Part shown: positions 52,322 to 60,818 of the stretch, in pieces
Layout: each line of letters begins with the position of its first letter
Position numbering within the stretch: the stretch's first letter is position 1
Assembly: GCF_022953055.1 (NCBI RefSeq)
Contig: NZ_JALJEJ010000010.1
Location: 1 to 64,000 of the forward strand
DNA from: Mucilaginibacter straminoryzae
Lineage (GTDB): Bacteria > Bacteroidota > Bacteroidia > Sphingobacteriales > Sphingobacteriaceae
Reading direction: 5' to 3'
Length of the DNA stretch: 64,000 nt
The notes under the pieces: generated by a model
What the model saw: the letters and a program-made list of their open reading frames with translations, nothing else
Told to the model about the DNA's origin: nothing
The model's database searches: none
Translations under genes and position numbers: made by a program

Positions 52322-52690
52322 ATGCTAACTAATTCGGGAGTAAACAAAGTGATCTTAGTGGGGCGTATTGCCAAAGAACCCTGTAACTCTTCTGCAAGCA
52401 ATGAACCGTTAATGCAGTGTTTTCAACTCGTAACACAGGAATTTATCAAGAAGAACGGCGAAAATCAGGAACACAATGAATGGCACCAGGTAAAAGTGCC
52501 TGCGGGGGTTAACGATGAAAGGTATGCTTTAAAAAAAGGCGACCTGGTTTATATACAAGGTAAGGTGGAAACCCGCAAATACATAGATGAACAAAACATT
52601 AAGCGTTATGTTACCGAAATTATCGCCAATAGCCTTCAGGTGCTTAGCCCTGCACAGGCGCAGGAACTACTGATGCTGCAAAGTGCCTGA
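52322..52690 (+). CDS. ssb: Single-stranded DNA-binding protein, short form
   Basis: A 122-residue OB-fold protein. NKVILVGRIAKEP at the start, then NEWHQVKVPAG, LKKGDLVYIQGKVETRKY and KRYVTEIIANSLQVLSP, all SSB blocks. The acidic C-terminal tail that recruits partners (DDDIPF type) is lacking; the protein ends QAQELLMLQSA. So it is likely an accessory SSB, not the main one. The start at 52322 gives the family N-terminus. Confidence 0.88.
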   Translation: MLTNSGVNKVILVGRIAKEPCNSSASNEPLMQCFQLVTQEFIKKNGENQEHNEWHQVKVPAGVNDERYALKKGDLVYIQGKVETRKYIDEQNIKRYVTEIIANSLQVLSPAQAQELLMLQSA

Positions 52691-52714
52691 TAGAACTGTA
52701 AGCAGCATATAGGT

Positions 52715-53542
52715 TCATCGCGAAAACCGCCTGAAGAAATTCCAGATGGTGAGGCAGGCATCGAGGTTGTGCGATACTAGCCCGATGAAGTGTTTATCGG
52801 CATACTGTGGGCCATTTGGCCAAGTGTGCCCACCATTATTTATGGTGTAGCTGCAAACCTGCATCTTATTTAAGCTGCTGGTGTAAATTTTAGCGGTAAC
52901 AGTGGTACTGTCTTTCGCGTGGTCGGTAATTTCTTGCGTAGAGCGGCTATCGCACGCATTAACATTTACCCAAATATCAATCATCTGCTGATGGCTGTAA
53001 ACATCGCCCCCTGCTGCTTTTGTTGGACCGCCGTTGTAGGGCACCATCGGATCGCGCGTGCCATGGATATACAAAACCGGTAAGGGTGTCATTTGATGGA
53101 TTGCTGCGTTCCTGTCGAGCGTTGCCGCGACCGCAGCCATTGCCGTTATTTTTTCTGGGATTTCGCAAGCCAGCCTGCTCGCCATGAAACCGCCGTTAGA
53201 CATGCCGGTAATATAAACGCGGCGAGTATCTATAGGGTAAGTTGCGATAAGGTGATCAATTAGTTCGCTGATAAATGCGACATCATCTACACCAGCCAGG
53301 TTTGCTTTGGTTGCGCGCCCGTCGTTCCAGGTTTGGGTAATACCTTCAGGGCAAACAATAAAAAACGGCTCTTTTTCAGCCAATGGCCTGAAATCGGCAA
53401 AAGACATCATCTGCGCAGCGCTTCCCAATGTGCCATGCAAAGAAACTATCACTGGCAGCAGATCTTCCGTATCGTTTTCGGGTTGAAAGATCAGATACTC
53501 GCGCGTCCGGCCATCGGCAACCAGATTTACACGATTCGTCAT
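52715..53542 (-). CDS. LpqC/PHB-depolymerase-type esterase
   Basis: A 275-residue alpha/beta hydrolase. The oxyanion region is VIVSLHGTLGSAAQM, the nucleophile elbow is YITGMSNGGFMAS, an acid residue lies in LYIHGTRDPMVPYNGG and the histidine in NNGGHTWPNG. This matches the esterase/feruloyl-esterase (CE1, LpqC) family. No signal peptide is seen, so it may be cytosolic. It starts by overlapping the stop of the CHC2 gene by four bases (ATGA). Confidence 0.87.
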   Translation of the reverse strand: MTNRVNLVADGRTREYLIFQPENDTEDLLPVIVSLHGTLGSAAQMMSFADFRPLAEKEPFFIVCPEGITQTWNDGRATKANLAGVDDVAFISELIDHLIATYPIDTRRVYITGMSNGGFMASRLACEIPEKITAMAAVAATLDRNAAIHQMTPLPVLYIHGTRDPMVPYNGGPTKAAGGDVYSHQQMIDIWVNVNACDSRSTQEITDHAKDSTTVTAKIYTSSLNKMQVCSYTINNGGHTWPNGPQYADKHFIGLVSHNLDACLTIWNFFRRFSR

Positions 53543-53838
53543 ACCGTTATATTGGTATGCTGAAATTTTAGTTTTTCGGCAAGTTTTTTCACCACTTCAG
53601 CACGCGGCATTTGTTCTATTTCTGAAAGGAACTCAACCGGACCTCCATCTTTTCCGCAGCCAAAACACCTGAAAATATTTTTCTGTGGCGAAACCATTAA
53701 TGAATTACCCTGGTCGTTATGAAACGGGCATTTGCCTCTTAACGCTTTATGGCTTTCTGACAACGGGAGGTAGGCGGAAATGATCTTGGCGATATCAGCA
53801 TTCTGCTGAACGTAGGTGGTAATAGCTTCAAAACTCAT
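53539..53838 (-). CDS. Stand-alone CHC2 zinc-finger protein (DnaG N-terminal-like)
   Basis: A 99-residue protein that matches only the zinc-binding N-terminus of DNA primase. The ligands are in GKCPFHND and FRCFGCGKDGG, preceded by IISAYLPLSESHKAL and followed by VEFLSEIEQMPRAEVVKKLA. The TOPRIM primase core is absent. Related short genes occur near plasmid or transposon replication genes, but here the partner is an esterase. The ATG at 53838 is used; the frame to 53850 would begin TTG. Confidence 0.85.
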   Translation of the reverse strand: MSFEAITTYVQQNADIAKIISAYLPLSESHKALRGKCPFHNDQGNSLMVSPQKNIFRCFGCGKDGGPVEFLSEIEQMPRAEVVKKLAEKLKFQHTNITV

Positions 53839-53989
53839 AAGAAGCTGCAAAGCTACTAAAACATGGAAAACCTTGCGTCAAAAATACGCTTCAGCTGTTA
53901 GGCAAAAGCCGGTTTGATTAAATTTTTTTATCTTCATCAAAAACATAACCAATTGTTTTTGCCATCTGGCTGCCTAACCAATCAACCCT

Positions 53990-56734
53990 ATGAAAATCCG
54001 CCTAATTGCCTACATGGTATGTGTATTATTGCTATTACCTTGTTTTGTAAAGAGCCAGGATCGGGATAGTACCCTGATACGGCTTAAAACTATGCTGGGC
54101 ACACTGAAGAAGAATGAAAGTCTGTTAGCTAACGAGCACATTTATATTCATACTGATAAATCTTATTATGCACAAAGTGATACTTTATGGCTAAAAGCGT
54201 ATGTGCTGACTGACTATTTAAGCGCAACCGAAAAAAGTGGTATTGCTTATCTCGAGTTTGTGAATGATACAAATATTGTCGTAAAACGTTTAATGCTGAG
54301 GTTGTATGCTGGGGTCGCTCAAGCGGCTGTACCTTTAAATAATGTTGAATTTGCTGATGGTAACTATACACTGAGATGTTACACCAACTGGATGCGCAAT
54401 TTCGGCGACAACCAGTTTTTTTCGCGGACGTTTTACGTCGGTAATACCAATAGGGATAGCTGGTTCGTCAATACCTCTGCTGAGGCAGGCAAAGAACAAT
54501 TGAAAATAGCGCTGCAATTCAAAAAGCCTAATGAGGAAGCTGTTTCTTACCAGGATTTACGTATTAAAGTATATAACGGGAAAAAACAGCTTTTTTCTGA
54601 AAAGATGATGACCCGGTTGGACGGTACATTGGATATGAATATACCTGTACCCCTGAATACAAATGAGGTGAATGTAAGGGCTGAAACTTTAAAAGGAAAT
54701 CTGCGTCGTATCACTGTTCCCGTTAGATTCAGTACGGATGAGGTGGCGGATCTGCAGTTTATGCCTGAAGGAGGGATGCTGGTAGCCGGGTTACGTACGC
54801 GAATTGGTTTTAAAGCGCTAAATGCGGAAGGATTAGGGGTGGCTGTTAATGGAACGATAGCAGATAGTAAAAAAAATATACTAGCTTCCCTCGTAAGCAC
54901 TTACAAAGGAATGGGGAGTTTTACGCTCAACCCAACAGCAGATGAAAATTACACGGTAACCATCACCATGCCAGACGGTACGCAAAAGAGCTATGCCTTA
55001 CCAAAAGTTCAAAAAAGCGGGACTTCTTTAAGCATCGCCAATCCGTTATCAGATTCAATCAACGTTAAAATAAACTGCAGCCCTGAATTATCCGGTGATT
55101 ACATGCTCATTGCAAGGAGCCGCGGGCAAGTGTATTATGCCGCAAAATTAAGCCTGAATGGTAACGCAATGGCAAAGCCTATTGCTAAAGCACTTTTCCC
55201 TACAGGCATTGTGGAGTTTACTTTATTGAACGGGAAGGGAAACCTGTTAAATAGCAGGCTTGCTTTTATAGATCACCATGATGATCTGCAATTAACTTTA
55301 GACTATGGTTCGGCGATCTATCATCCGGGCGATAGTGTAAGCATGGTATTGCAGGTAAAAGATAAAGATGGTAAACCTGTGCGCGGAGCTTTTTCTATGG
55401 CGGTAACGGCGGATGCAACTGTGAAAACTGATTACAAAGCCAATGAGAATATCTGGACGCAATTGTTAATTGCGGGTGGGGTGAAGGGAAATATCGAAGA
55501 ACCGGGATGTTATAGGCAGACATCGGATCCTCAAATGTGGAATGCGTTAGATCTGTTGTTATTAACGCAGGGCTGGAGCAGTTTTAACTGGGGACAAGCG
55601 CTCAACCCTGCTTATAAGCCGCTTTATCAGCCTGAAGCAGATTTCACCATCGCAGGAAGGGTGACCAATATGTTTAATAAGCCGGTCGCTAAAAGTCCGG
55701 TGATGTTGTTTACAAACAAGCCCCCACTGATCAGAGATACCCTGACAAACGACCAGGGAAAGTTCTATTTTACATCGCTGCCTTCTTCAGATACACTTGC
55801 CTATCATATCCAGGCGCGCAACAAAAAGGGTAAAAGCTTTAATGTAGGTATTGCAATGGAAGAATTTAAGGCACCGGATGTAAGTTTAAATCCGGTACGA
55901 CGGTTACCTTGGTATGTGAATACAGATAATACATTAGTCCGATTTGTGCAGAACAGTAACAAGCAGCAGCAGGTGGTAAAAGATCATATACCCGAAGGCG
56001 CAAACGTGCTTAAAGAAGTGAAGGTCAAGGCTACAAAAATAATCAAAGGGTCCCGTAGCCTGTATCAACCCGGAAGGGCACGATATACTTTCGACCAGAA
56101 GGATATGGAGAAAGCCGGGAAAAAGACTTTGTACGATTTATTTGTAGAACGTATACCCGGTTTTATGGATGGAATAGTACTGAAAACAAACTTCCGCTGG
56201 TTTCTGATCTATAATAGCCCGACGATGGTTGTGGTGGACGGAGTTAGCCTGAATGCTATTTACCAGCCTCTTTTGTTCGAAGATTACCGCAGTTGGTTGC
56301 AGTCTCAAACCGCAGAAGACGTATTGGGAATAGAGGTGTTTTTAAATGCCGCCGAGTATGAGGTTACTTATTTGCATTCTTTGTTGCCATCAAATCAGAT
56401 ACCATTTATAGAAATTACTACCAGAGCAGGAAAGGGACCTATCATTCCATTTACCGTCGGAACTTATTTGTATAAGCCTATGCCATTTGCACAGGTAAAA
56501 CAGTTTTATAAACCGAGGTACCCTGTTAAAAATCCCGCACTACTTGCTACAGACCTTCGTTCTACCATACATTGGGAGCCCAATATCATCACCGATTATA
56601 ATGGCAAAGCAAAGGTGTCGTTTTATGCTGCGGGCACACCAGATAAATATACGGTTATAGTGGAGGGGGCCGATCTGCAAGGAAACATTGGCTACGCCGA
56701 AGGAAAAGTTTTAATTGCCAGCTCGCCTAAGTAA
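53990..56734 (+). CDS. Large exported MG2/TonB-plug-type protein of Bacteroidota
   Basis: A 914-residue protein with a signal peptide (residues 1-22). Residues 45-150 contain an MG2-like domain (HIYIHTDKSYYAQSDTLWLKAYV) as in alpha-2-macroglobulins; a carboxypeptidase-regulatory-like beta domain lies around 550-620 (FTIAGRVTNMFNKPVAKSPV), and a plug-like part near 680-830 (KKTLYDLFVERIPGFMDGI, VVVDGVSL). The end, GNIGYAEGKVLIASSPK, has no beta-barrel. Paralogues are frequent in Sphingobacteriaceae; their role is not known. It stands alone. Confidence 0.82.
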   Translation: MKIRLIAYMVCVLLLLPCFVKSQDRDSTLIRLKTMLGTLKKNESLLANEHIYIHTDKSYYAQSDTLWLKAYVLTDYLSATEKSGIAYLEFVNDTNIVVKRLMLRLYAGVAQAAVPLNNVEFADGNYTLRCYTNWMRNFGDNQFFSRTFYVGNTNRDSWFVNTSAEAGKEQLKIALQFKKPNEEAVSYQDLRIKVYNGKKQLFSEKMMTRLDGTLDMNIPVPLNTNEVNVRAETLKGNLRRITVPVRFSTDEVADLQFMPEGGMLVAGLRTRIGFKALNAEGLGVAVNGTIADSKKNILASLVSTYKGMGSFTLNPTADENYTVTITMPDGTQKSYALPKVQKSGTSLSIANPLSDSINVKINCSPELSGDYMLIARSRGQVYYAAKLSLNGNAMAKPIAKALFPTGIVEFTLLNGKGNLLNSRLAFIDHHDDLQLTLDYGSAIYHPGDSVSMVLQVKDKDGKPVRGAFSMAVTADATVKTDYKANENIWTQLLIAGGVKGNIEEPGCYRQTSDPQMWNALDLLLLTQGWSSFNWGQALNPAYKPLYQPEADFTIAGRVTNMFNKPVAKSPVMLFTNKPPLIRDTLTNDQGKFYFTSLPSSDTLAYHIQARNKKGKSFNVGIAMEEFKAPDVSLNPVRRLPWYVNTDNTLVRFVQNSNKQQQVVKDHIPEGANVLKEVKVKATKIIKGSRSLYQPGRARYTFDQKDMEKAGKKTLYDLFVERIPGFMDGIVLKTNFRWFLIYNSPTMVVVDGVSLNAIYQPLLFEDYRSWLQSQTAEDVLGIEVFLNAAEYEVTYLHSLLPSNQIPFIEITTRAGKGPIIPFTVGTYLYKPMPFAQVKQFYKPRYPVKNPALLATDLRSTIHWEPNIITDYNGKAKVSFYAAGTPDKYTVIVEGADLQGNIGYAEGKVLIASSPK

Positions 56735-56740
56735 GGGTTG

Positions 56741-57139
56741 TCATACATTTTGGATATCGTATACCACCACTTTCTCCCAAAGGTGACTGTAGTTTTTGAT
56801 AAATTCCAGGTGTACGGGATGATCCTGATAGGTTTTCTGCGCTTCGAGACTGTCGAAAAACATCAGTTCAGATACTGCCCAGCTTTGGTCGACAACATCA
56901 CGCTTTTCCGTGGCAGCAACTATGCCTACCTGCAACTCCCGGATGGTCTCTATTTTAGAAAGGGTTTTAACACCTTCCACCAGTTTGTCGCGGTCTGCAG
57001 TGGATGACGAATTCTTCAACCAGAAAAAAACGTGGTGGACAATCGGGTAAGTATTTTTAGTGGTAGCCATAGCGGGTAGGGTAGTACTGGCAGTAGCTGC
57101 AGTTGCTGCAATAATAAAGTTTCTGCGGTTAGTTTTCAT
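56741..57139 (-). CDS. Dabb (stress-responsive A/B barrel) protein with Tat-like signal
   Basis: A 132-residue protein. The N-terminus MKTNRRNFIIAATAATASTT carries an RRNF twin-arginine-like motif. The Dabb domain follows (VHHVFFWLKNSS, ELMFFDSLEAQKTYQDHPVHLEFI). These dimeric barrels are small and of mixed function. It may be co-transcribed with the VOC gene 51 bases upstream. Confidence 0.85.
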   Translation of the reverse strand: MKTNRRNFIIAATAATASTTLPAMATTKNTYPIVHHVFFWLKNSSSTADRDKLVEGVKTLSKIETIRELQVGIVAATEKRDVVDQSWAVSELMFFDSLEAQKTYQDHPVHLEFIKNYSHLWEKVVVYDIQNV

Positions 57140-57190
57140 AGATGGTTGATAAGTATATAAGTAGATAAATTTAACCTGACATTTGAGCGC

Positions 57191-57562
57191 CTAATTTGAT
57201 TGGTGAAATTCACCAAAGTGCCAAAGTACTCCGGAGGGATCATGCAAAAAACATTCTCGTCCCCAATGTTCTACCCTTATTGGGGTAAGTTTTGCTCCCG
57301 GATATTTAACTTTTAAATTTAAGGTTAATAATTCGTTCCAGAACTGTTGCACGTTTTCAACTTCTAAAAATACCATAGTATTATCTATCCAGTCTTTCAC
57401 AAAAGCATCCTGAAGATAAAAAGCCAATTGTTGTATTCTGAAAAGGGACATTGCAGGCGTCAAGATCGTTTCCTCAAAGCCCAAATCGCGATAGAAACTT
57501 CTTGAAGTTTCGAAATCCTTTGCACCGATGAATGGCCTTATTGATACCGCGTTTTGTTTCAT
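57191..57562 (-). CDS. VOC family (glyoxalase/bleomycin-resistance-like) protein
   Basis: A 123-residue beta-alpha-beta-beta-beta protein, ISIRPFIGAKDFETSRSFY-like at the start (conserved SIRPFIGAKDFE) and HDPSGVLWHFGEF at the end, containing the metal-site glutamate. Such proteins bind metals or small toxins. The ATG at 57562 is chosen; the longer frame to 57580 would begin with TTG. Confidence 0.87.
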   Translation of the reverse strand: MKQNAVSIRPFIGAKDFETSRSFYRDLGFEETILTPAMSLFRIQQLAFYLQDAFVKDWIDNTMVFLEVENVQQFWNELLTLNLKVKYPGAKLTPIRVEHWGRECFLHDPSGVLWHFGEFHQSN

Positions 57563-57626
57563 TGTATTTGTTTTGAACAAAAATAAGAACCAGTGCCATA
57601 CCGGCTGCTTGATTCAAATCAAGAAA

Positions 57627-58187
57627 TCAGATAGCTTTTGCAAATTTTTCCCGCACTCTGCTTAAAGTTTCTGGTGTAATCTTTAAAAATGAAGCAATCA
57701 TTTTTAACGGAAATGCCTGTAATAGTTGAGGCCTGTGTTCAAATATAAACTGATATTTCTGTAGCGGTGTTAGCGCATTATCGAAAAGATGAAGTCTTGA
57801 AGCCGGGAATGCCAATATCTTGTTTAGTTGTAGAAAGGCAGAAGACTGGGCGATTAAATAATGTATGGATTCGATACTGATTTCAAAAATTTCAATATCT
57901 GTAAATGCCGCTATTGCATGTTCCGAAGGTGTTTGGGAAACAAAGCTTTGGTGATTTAAAAACCATTCATTTGCCGTATGTAAGTCGACTACGCGCAAAT
58001 CCGACGCCGAGTTAAACTCATACTGGTGTACTGCGCCTTGTAAAAGGAAGAAAAGAGATTTACATATCTCGCCCTTGGATAACAATACGGTTCCTTTTTG
58101 AACTTGCCGGTGCGTAACTTCTTTTTCAAACAGTTGGATTTCACGCGCGCTGTAAGTTCCTGTTGTCGTTAACGCGTTTGAAAACAT
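57627..58187 (-). CDS. Crp/Fnr-type regulator with degenerate DNA-binding domain
   Basis: A 186-residue protein. The cyclic-nucleotide-binding fold is clear (VLLSKGEICKSLFFLLQGAVHQY). The C-terminal DNA-binding part is short; FPLKMIASFLKITPETLSRVR has a helix-turn-helix feel. Members of this Bacteroidota group often regulate nearby VOC or oxidoreductase genes. The VOC gene 64 bases downstream is the likely target or partner. Confidence 0.85.
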   Translation of the reverse strand: MFSNALTTTGTYSAREIQLFEKEVTHRQVQKGTVLLSKGEICKSLFFLLQGAVHQYEFNSASDLRVVDLHTANEWFLNHQSFVSQTPSEHAIAAFTDIEIFEISIESIHYLIAQSSAFLQLNKILAFPASRLHLFDNALTPLQKYQFIFEHRPQLLQAFPLKMIASFLKITPETLSRVREKFAKAI

Positions 58188-58428
58188 ATCGTTATTTCAA
58201 TTTCTTGATAGGAAGATTGCTGTTAAAGTTAACTATTCTCTGCAAGGAAAATCTTTTTCCTGGCGTTAAAATATCTATATAACCTTTCCGTCTGGATTGT
58301 GTAACAACAAAAAACGTCGTGCGTGCTGTTAGTACATAACAGCACTATTTTTTCTTTTGATAAATAAATAAATAAGTTTCGCAATTATGTAAAAAATAAT
58401 ATTTATTTAACTAAAATCCATTGTTAAC

Positions 58429-58806
58429 ATGTCCGTATACCCTACCACCGATCCAGAGGCTTTAAAAGCTTTTCTTTCAGAACAGTCGTCTGCCTCCGTT
58501 CAGTTGTTTGATCATTTTATAGGCAGCTACCTGGATTTATATCCGGTTACGTTGCATCCCGCGAAGACGATGATCGGGGTTGCAACGCCGCGTAGGCGGA
58601 TAGCATATGTTAATCAATTCGGGAAGAACTTTTTAAATGTCGTATTTATGTTCAAGCAGCCTTATCATGATAATTTGTGTTTCGTTAAGATAGCTGAGGT
58701 TACTGGTCAGCATCAGTTTAATCACCACTTGCGGATTTATCATCCGGAGGACATCAATGAAGAGGTGCTGCACTTTATGAAGCTGGCATATGAAGAAGGT
58801 TTATAA
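58429..58806 (+). CDS. DUF5655-like protein
   Basis: A 125-residue protein. It resembles DUF5655: an AFLSEQSSASVQLFDHFIG start, KTMIGVATPRRRIAYVNQFG, and the end GQHQFNHHLRIYHPEDIN. The family has no known function. It starts a two-gene unit with the DinB gene, which begins eight bases after its stop. Confidence 0.72.
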   Translation: MSVYPTTDPEALKAFLSEQSSASVQLFDHFIGSYLDLYPVTLHPAKTMIGVATPRRRIAYVNQFGKNFLNVVFMFKQPYHDNLCFVKIAEVTGQHQFNHHLRIYHPEDINEEVLHFMKLAYEEGL

Positions 58807-58814
58807 ATTTGTGC

Positions 58815-59276
58815 ATGAACAAACCTATCGAGATTATCCGGAAAACACGTGAACACGTATTGAAGCTGATTGAGGGACTTAGTATTGAAGAGTTGAATAA
58901 AGTGCCTGCAAACTTCAACAATAACATCATCTGGAATATGGGCCATATGGTAGCAGCGCAACAGGGGGTATGCTACCGCCGTGCAGGTTTAGAGCTGCAT
59001 ATCACGCCTGAGTTTTTTGAATTATACAAGCCCGAATCTAAGCCCGAACGCTTTATAACAGTGCAGGAACTGGAAGAAATTAAAACGCTGTTCTTTTCTA
59101 CTATAGATTTTTTAGAGCAGGATTATCAAAACGGGTGTTTTGATAGCTACGTGGCCTGGACAACCAGATATGGTGTGGCAATCGACGGCATAGATGATGC
59201 CATTACTTTTCTGCCGTTCCACGAAGGCATGCATACAGGCTACATCATGGCCCTGAAACGCGCCATAAAAAGTTAA
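58815..59276 (+). CDS. DinB family protein
   Basis: A 153-residue four-helix-bundle protein of the DinB/YfiT type. NNNIIWNMGHMVAAQQG carries the first histidine of the metal site and FLPFHEGMHTGYIMAL the other two. These proteins are linked to thiol transfer or stress, and the exact role is open. The ATG at 58815 follows the family start. Its last four bases overlap the stop of the convergent CAP gene. Confidence 0.88.
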   Translation: MNKPIEIIRKTREHVLKLIEGLSIEELNKVPANFNNNIIWNMGHMVAAQQGVCYRRAGLELHITPEFFELYKPESKPERFITVQELEEIKTLFFSTIDFLEQDYQNGCFDSYVAWTTRYGVAIDGIDDAITFLPFHEGMHTGYIMALKRAIKS

Positions 59277-59851
59277 TCAGCTCGGCCGGAAATGGTCTTT
59301 TTGTAGATCAGCCGGCCTTTTTTGATCAGCTCTAACTCTTTAGCCGAGAAAGATTCGCGGCCGCCGAAATCTTGTACCCAATAAAGACCGTTACGGGCTA
59401 CGCCGATCTCCCTGAAGTCCGGGTTCATCAGGTTTTTGCAGTGCCCTTCACTTTCAAACCAGCCGTCCTGCACTTCTGCAATACTTGTTTGCCCATAGGC
59501 AATATTCTCGCCTATGGCAAAGCTTTTAAAACCATCATAATTGTACCCGGCATTAATGATCCTGTTTTCTATCGTGCGCCCATCCTTACTGGTATGGCTA
59601 AAATAGTCACGTCGATTCATGTCCTTAGCGTGACCCGCAGCAGCTTTTTCCAGATCGCTGTTCCACACCAGGGGCGGCGCCGGTGGGTAGAACTTCTTAC
59701 CGCAACTACAGCCTACCGCTCTAACTCGATTTATTCTTGAAAGAAACTCATTCCCGAAACTATAATCAGAAAGGTTTTGCGATTTTACTAATACCGTTAC
59801 AAAAAGCATCGCCAGAACAGCTATCCCGGCACTAATCCATCTCTTCATCAT
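59273..59851 (-). CDS. Secreted CAP-domain protein
   Basis: A 192-residue protein with signal peptide (residues 1-24). The CAP/SCP domain shows LEKAAAGHAKDMNRRDYFSH, FAIGENIAYGQ, WFESEGHCKNLMNPDFREIG and YWVQDFGG, with the conserved histidines and glutamates. It has cysteines in GCSCGKK and GHCKN. The role of bacterial CAP proteins is not settled. Confidence 0.9.
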   Translation of the reverse strand: MMKRWISAGIAVLAMLFVTVLVKSQNLSDYSFGNEFLSRINRVRAVGCSCGKKFYPPAPPLVWNSDLEKAAAGHAKDMNRRDYFSHTSKDGRTIENRIINAGYNYDGFKSFAIGENIAYGQTSIAEVQDGWFESEGHCKNLMNPDFREIGVARNGLYWVQDFGGRESFSAKELELIKKGRLIYKKTISGRAD

Positions 59852-59892
59852 CTATTATTACCGACAAAAAAAGCAGTTAGAAGTTTAACTGC

Positions 59893-60033
59893 TTAATAAC
59901 GTTTTCTTGTCAGAAATATGATGATGGTTATCCCGATCACCAGAGCGATGCCAGCCAAAGCGATGATTAAAGTGACACGCTTGTCTGCCGTGTGTTTTGG
60001 TCGCGGCGGTTGCTGACGGTATAAAACTTTTTT
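59893..60033 (-). other. Slippery A AAA AAG heptamer and -1-frame membrane anchor of the TPR gene
   Basis: In the TPR gene the zero-frame codons GGA AAA AAG contain the heptamer AAAAAAG (plus-strand CTTTTTT at 60027-60033). Slipping back one base makes the ribosome read VLYRQQPPRPKHTADKR, a hydrophobic helix of about 22 residues and FLTRKRY, stop at 59893, 44 residues in all. Without slippage 19 other residues end at 59967. No strong downstream stem was found. A lost or gained base would give the same picture. Confidence 0.6.
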
Positions 60034-60689
60034 CCGGTTTGCAGTTTGGCCATTTGCTTAACTGCCGAATCCCGTTTCATGCTATCCTTTAAACCTGCAT
60101 ATCTTTTTGCAGCCGTCTTCTTTAGCAAAGGTTGCCCTGTTAGGGTGTAATATTGAACATAAGCCTGCATTACATCCGCCTGCTCTTTCCCGAAACAATT
60201 AGCCGAAGCTAAAGTAAGCGCCTCTCTTAGGTCGCCTTTAGCCAGGTTGTAATCCTTGATGTCCATTTTTATCTGGGCAAGCTTTACCAACGTGTTGATA
60301 ATATTGGTTGCATCTGCTTTTTCGCGGGCCAGGGTGTTGGCTTGTAAGATAAACCATTTCGCCTGCGTATATTTTTTCTGATCGTGATAAACAACGGCCA
60401 AACGTTCATACGAACGGCGCATGCCTACCGTATCATCCACCTTATAATAATGATGCAATGCCGAAAGGGTGTAATGCAGGGCATTTTCCTGGTACATGTT
60501 TTTCAGCGAGCGGTCTTGCAAGGCCCCGTAATTCATATAGCGGTTTGCCATCTGGTTATACAGGTCGGCTTTTAAACTATCCGAAGCGCTGTCGTTAATG
60601 ATTTTCTGCAGGCTGTCTACAGGATTCGTAGATGCAAAAGAAAGTGTAACGCCAAGCGTGAATATGGTGAGGAGAATGAACTTTTTCAT
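59967..60689 (-). CDS. Tetratricopeptide-repeat protein (zero-frame form)
   Basis: A 240-residue protein with signal peptide (MKKFILLTIFTLGVTLSFAS). Tetratricopeptide-like helices cover about 30-190 (SLKADLYNQMANRYMNYG, SYERLAVVYHDQKKYTQAK, IINTLVKLAQIKMDIKDYNL). The family usually continues to a membrane helix; here the helix lies in the -1 frame, so the full product would be 265 residues (see the site entry). The ATG at 60689 starts the signal peptide; the frame to 60722 adds an unlikely extension. Confidence 0.75.
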   Translation of the reverse strand: MKKFILLTIFTLGVTLSFASTNPVDSLQKIINDSASDSLKADLYNQMANRYMNYGALQDRSLKNMYQENALHYTLSALHHYYKVDDTVGMRRSYERLAVVYHDQKKYTQAKWFILQANTLAREKADATNIINTLVKLAQIKMDIKDYNLAKGDLREALTLASANCFGKEQADVMQAYVQYYTLTGQPLLKKTAAKRYAGLKDSMKRDSAVKQMAKLQTGKKFYTVSNRRDQNTRQTSVSL

Positions 60690-60818
60690 GGAGTATGAGA
60701 TAATATCACTTACATACTCCATAAAACAAATCTTGTGCCGAAAATTTAGAACAGTTGATAACTTACTGTAAAACAGTAAAATAAGGTTTATTGCTTTTGA
60801 GAATATCGTTAATTAGAA

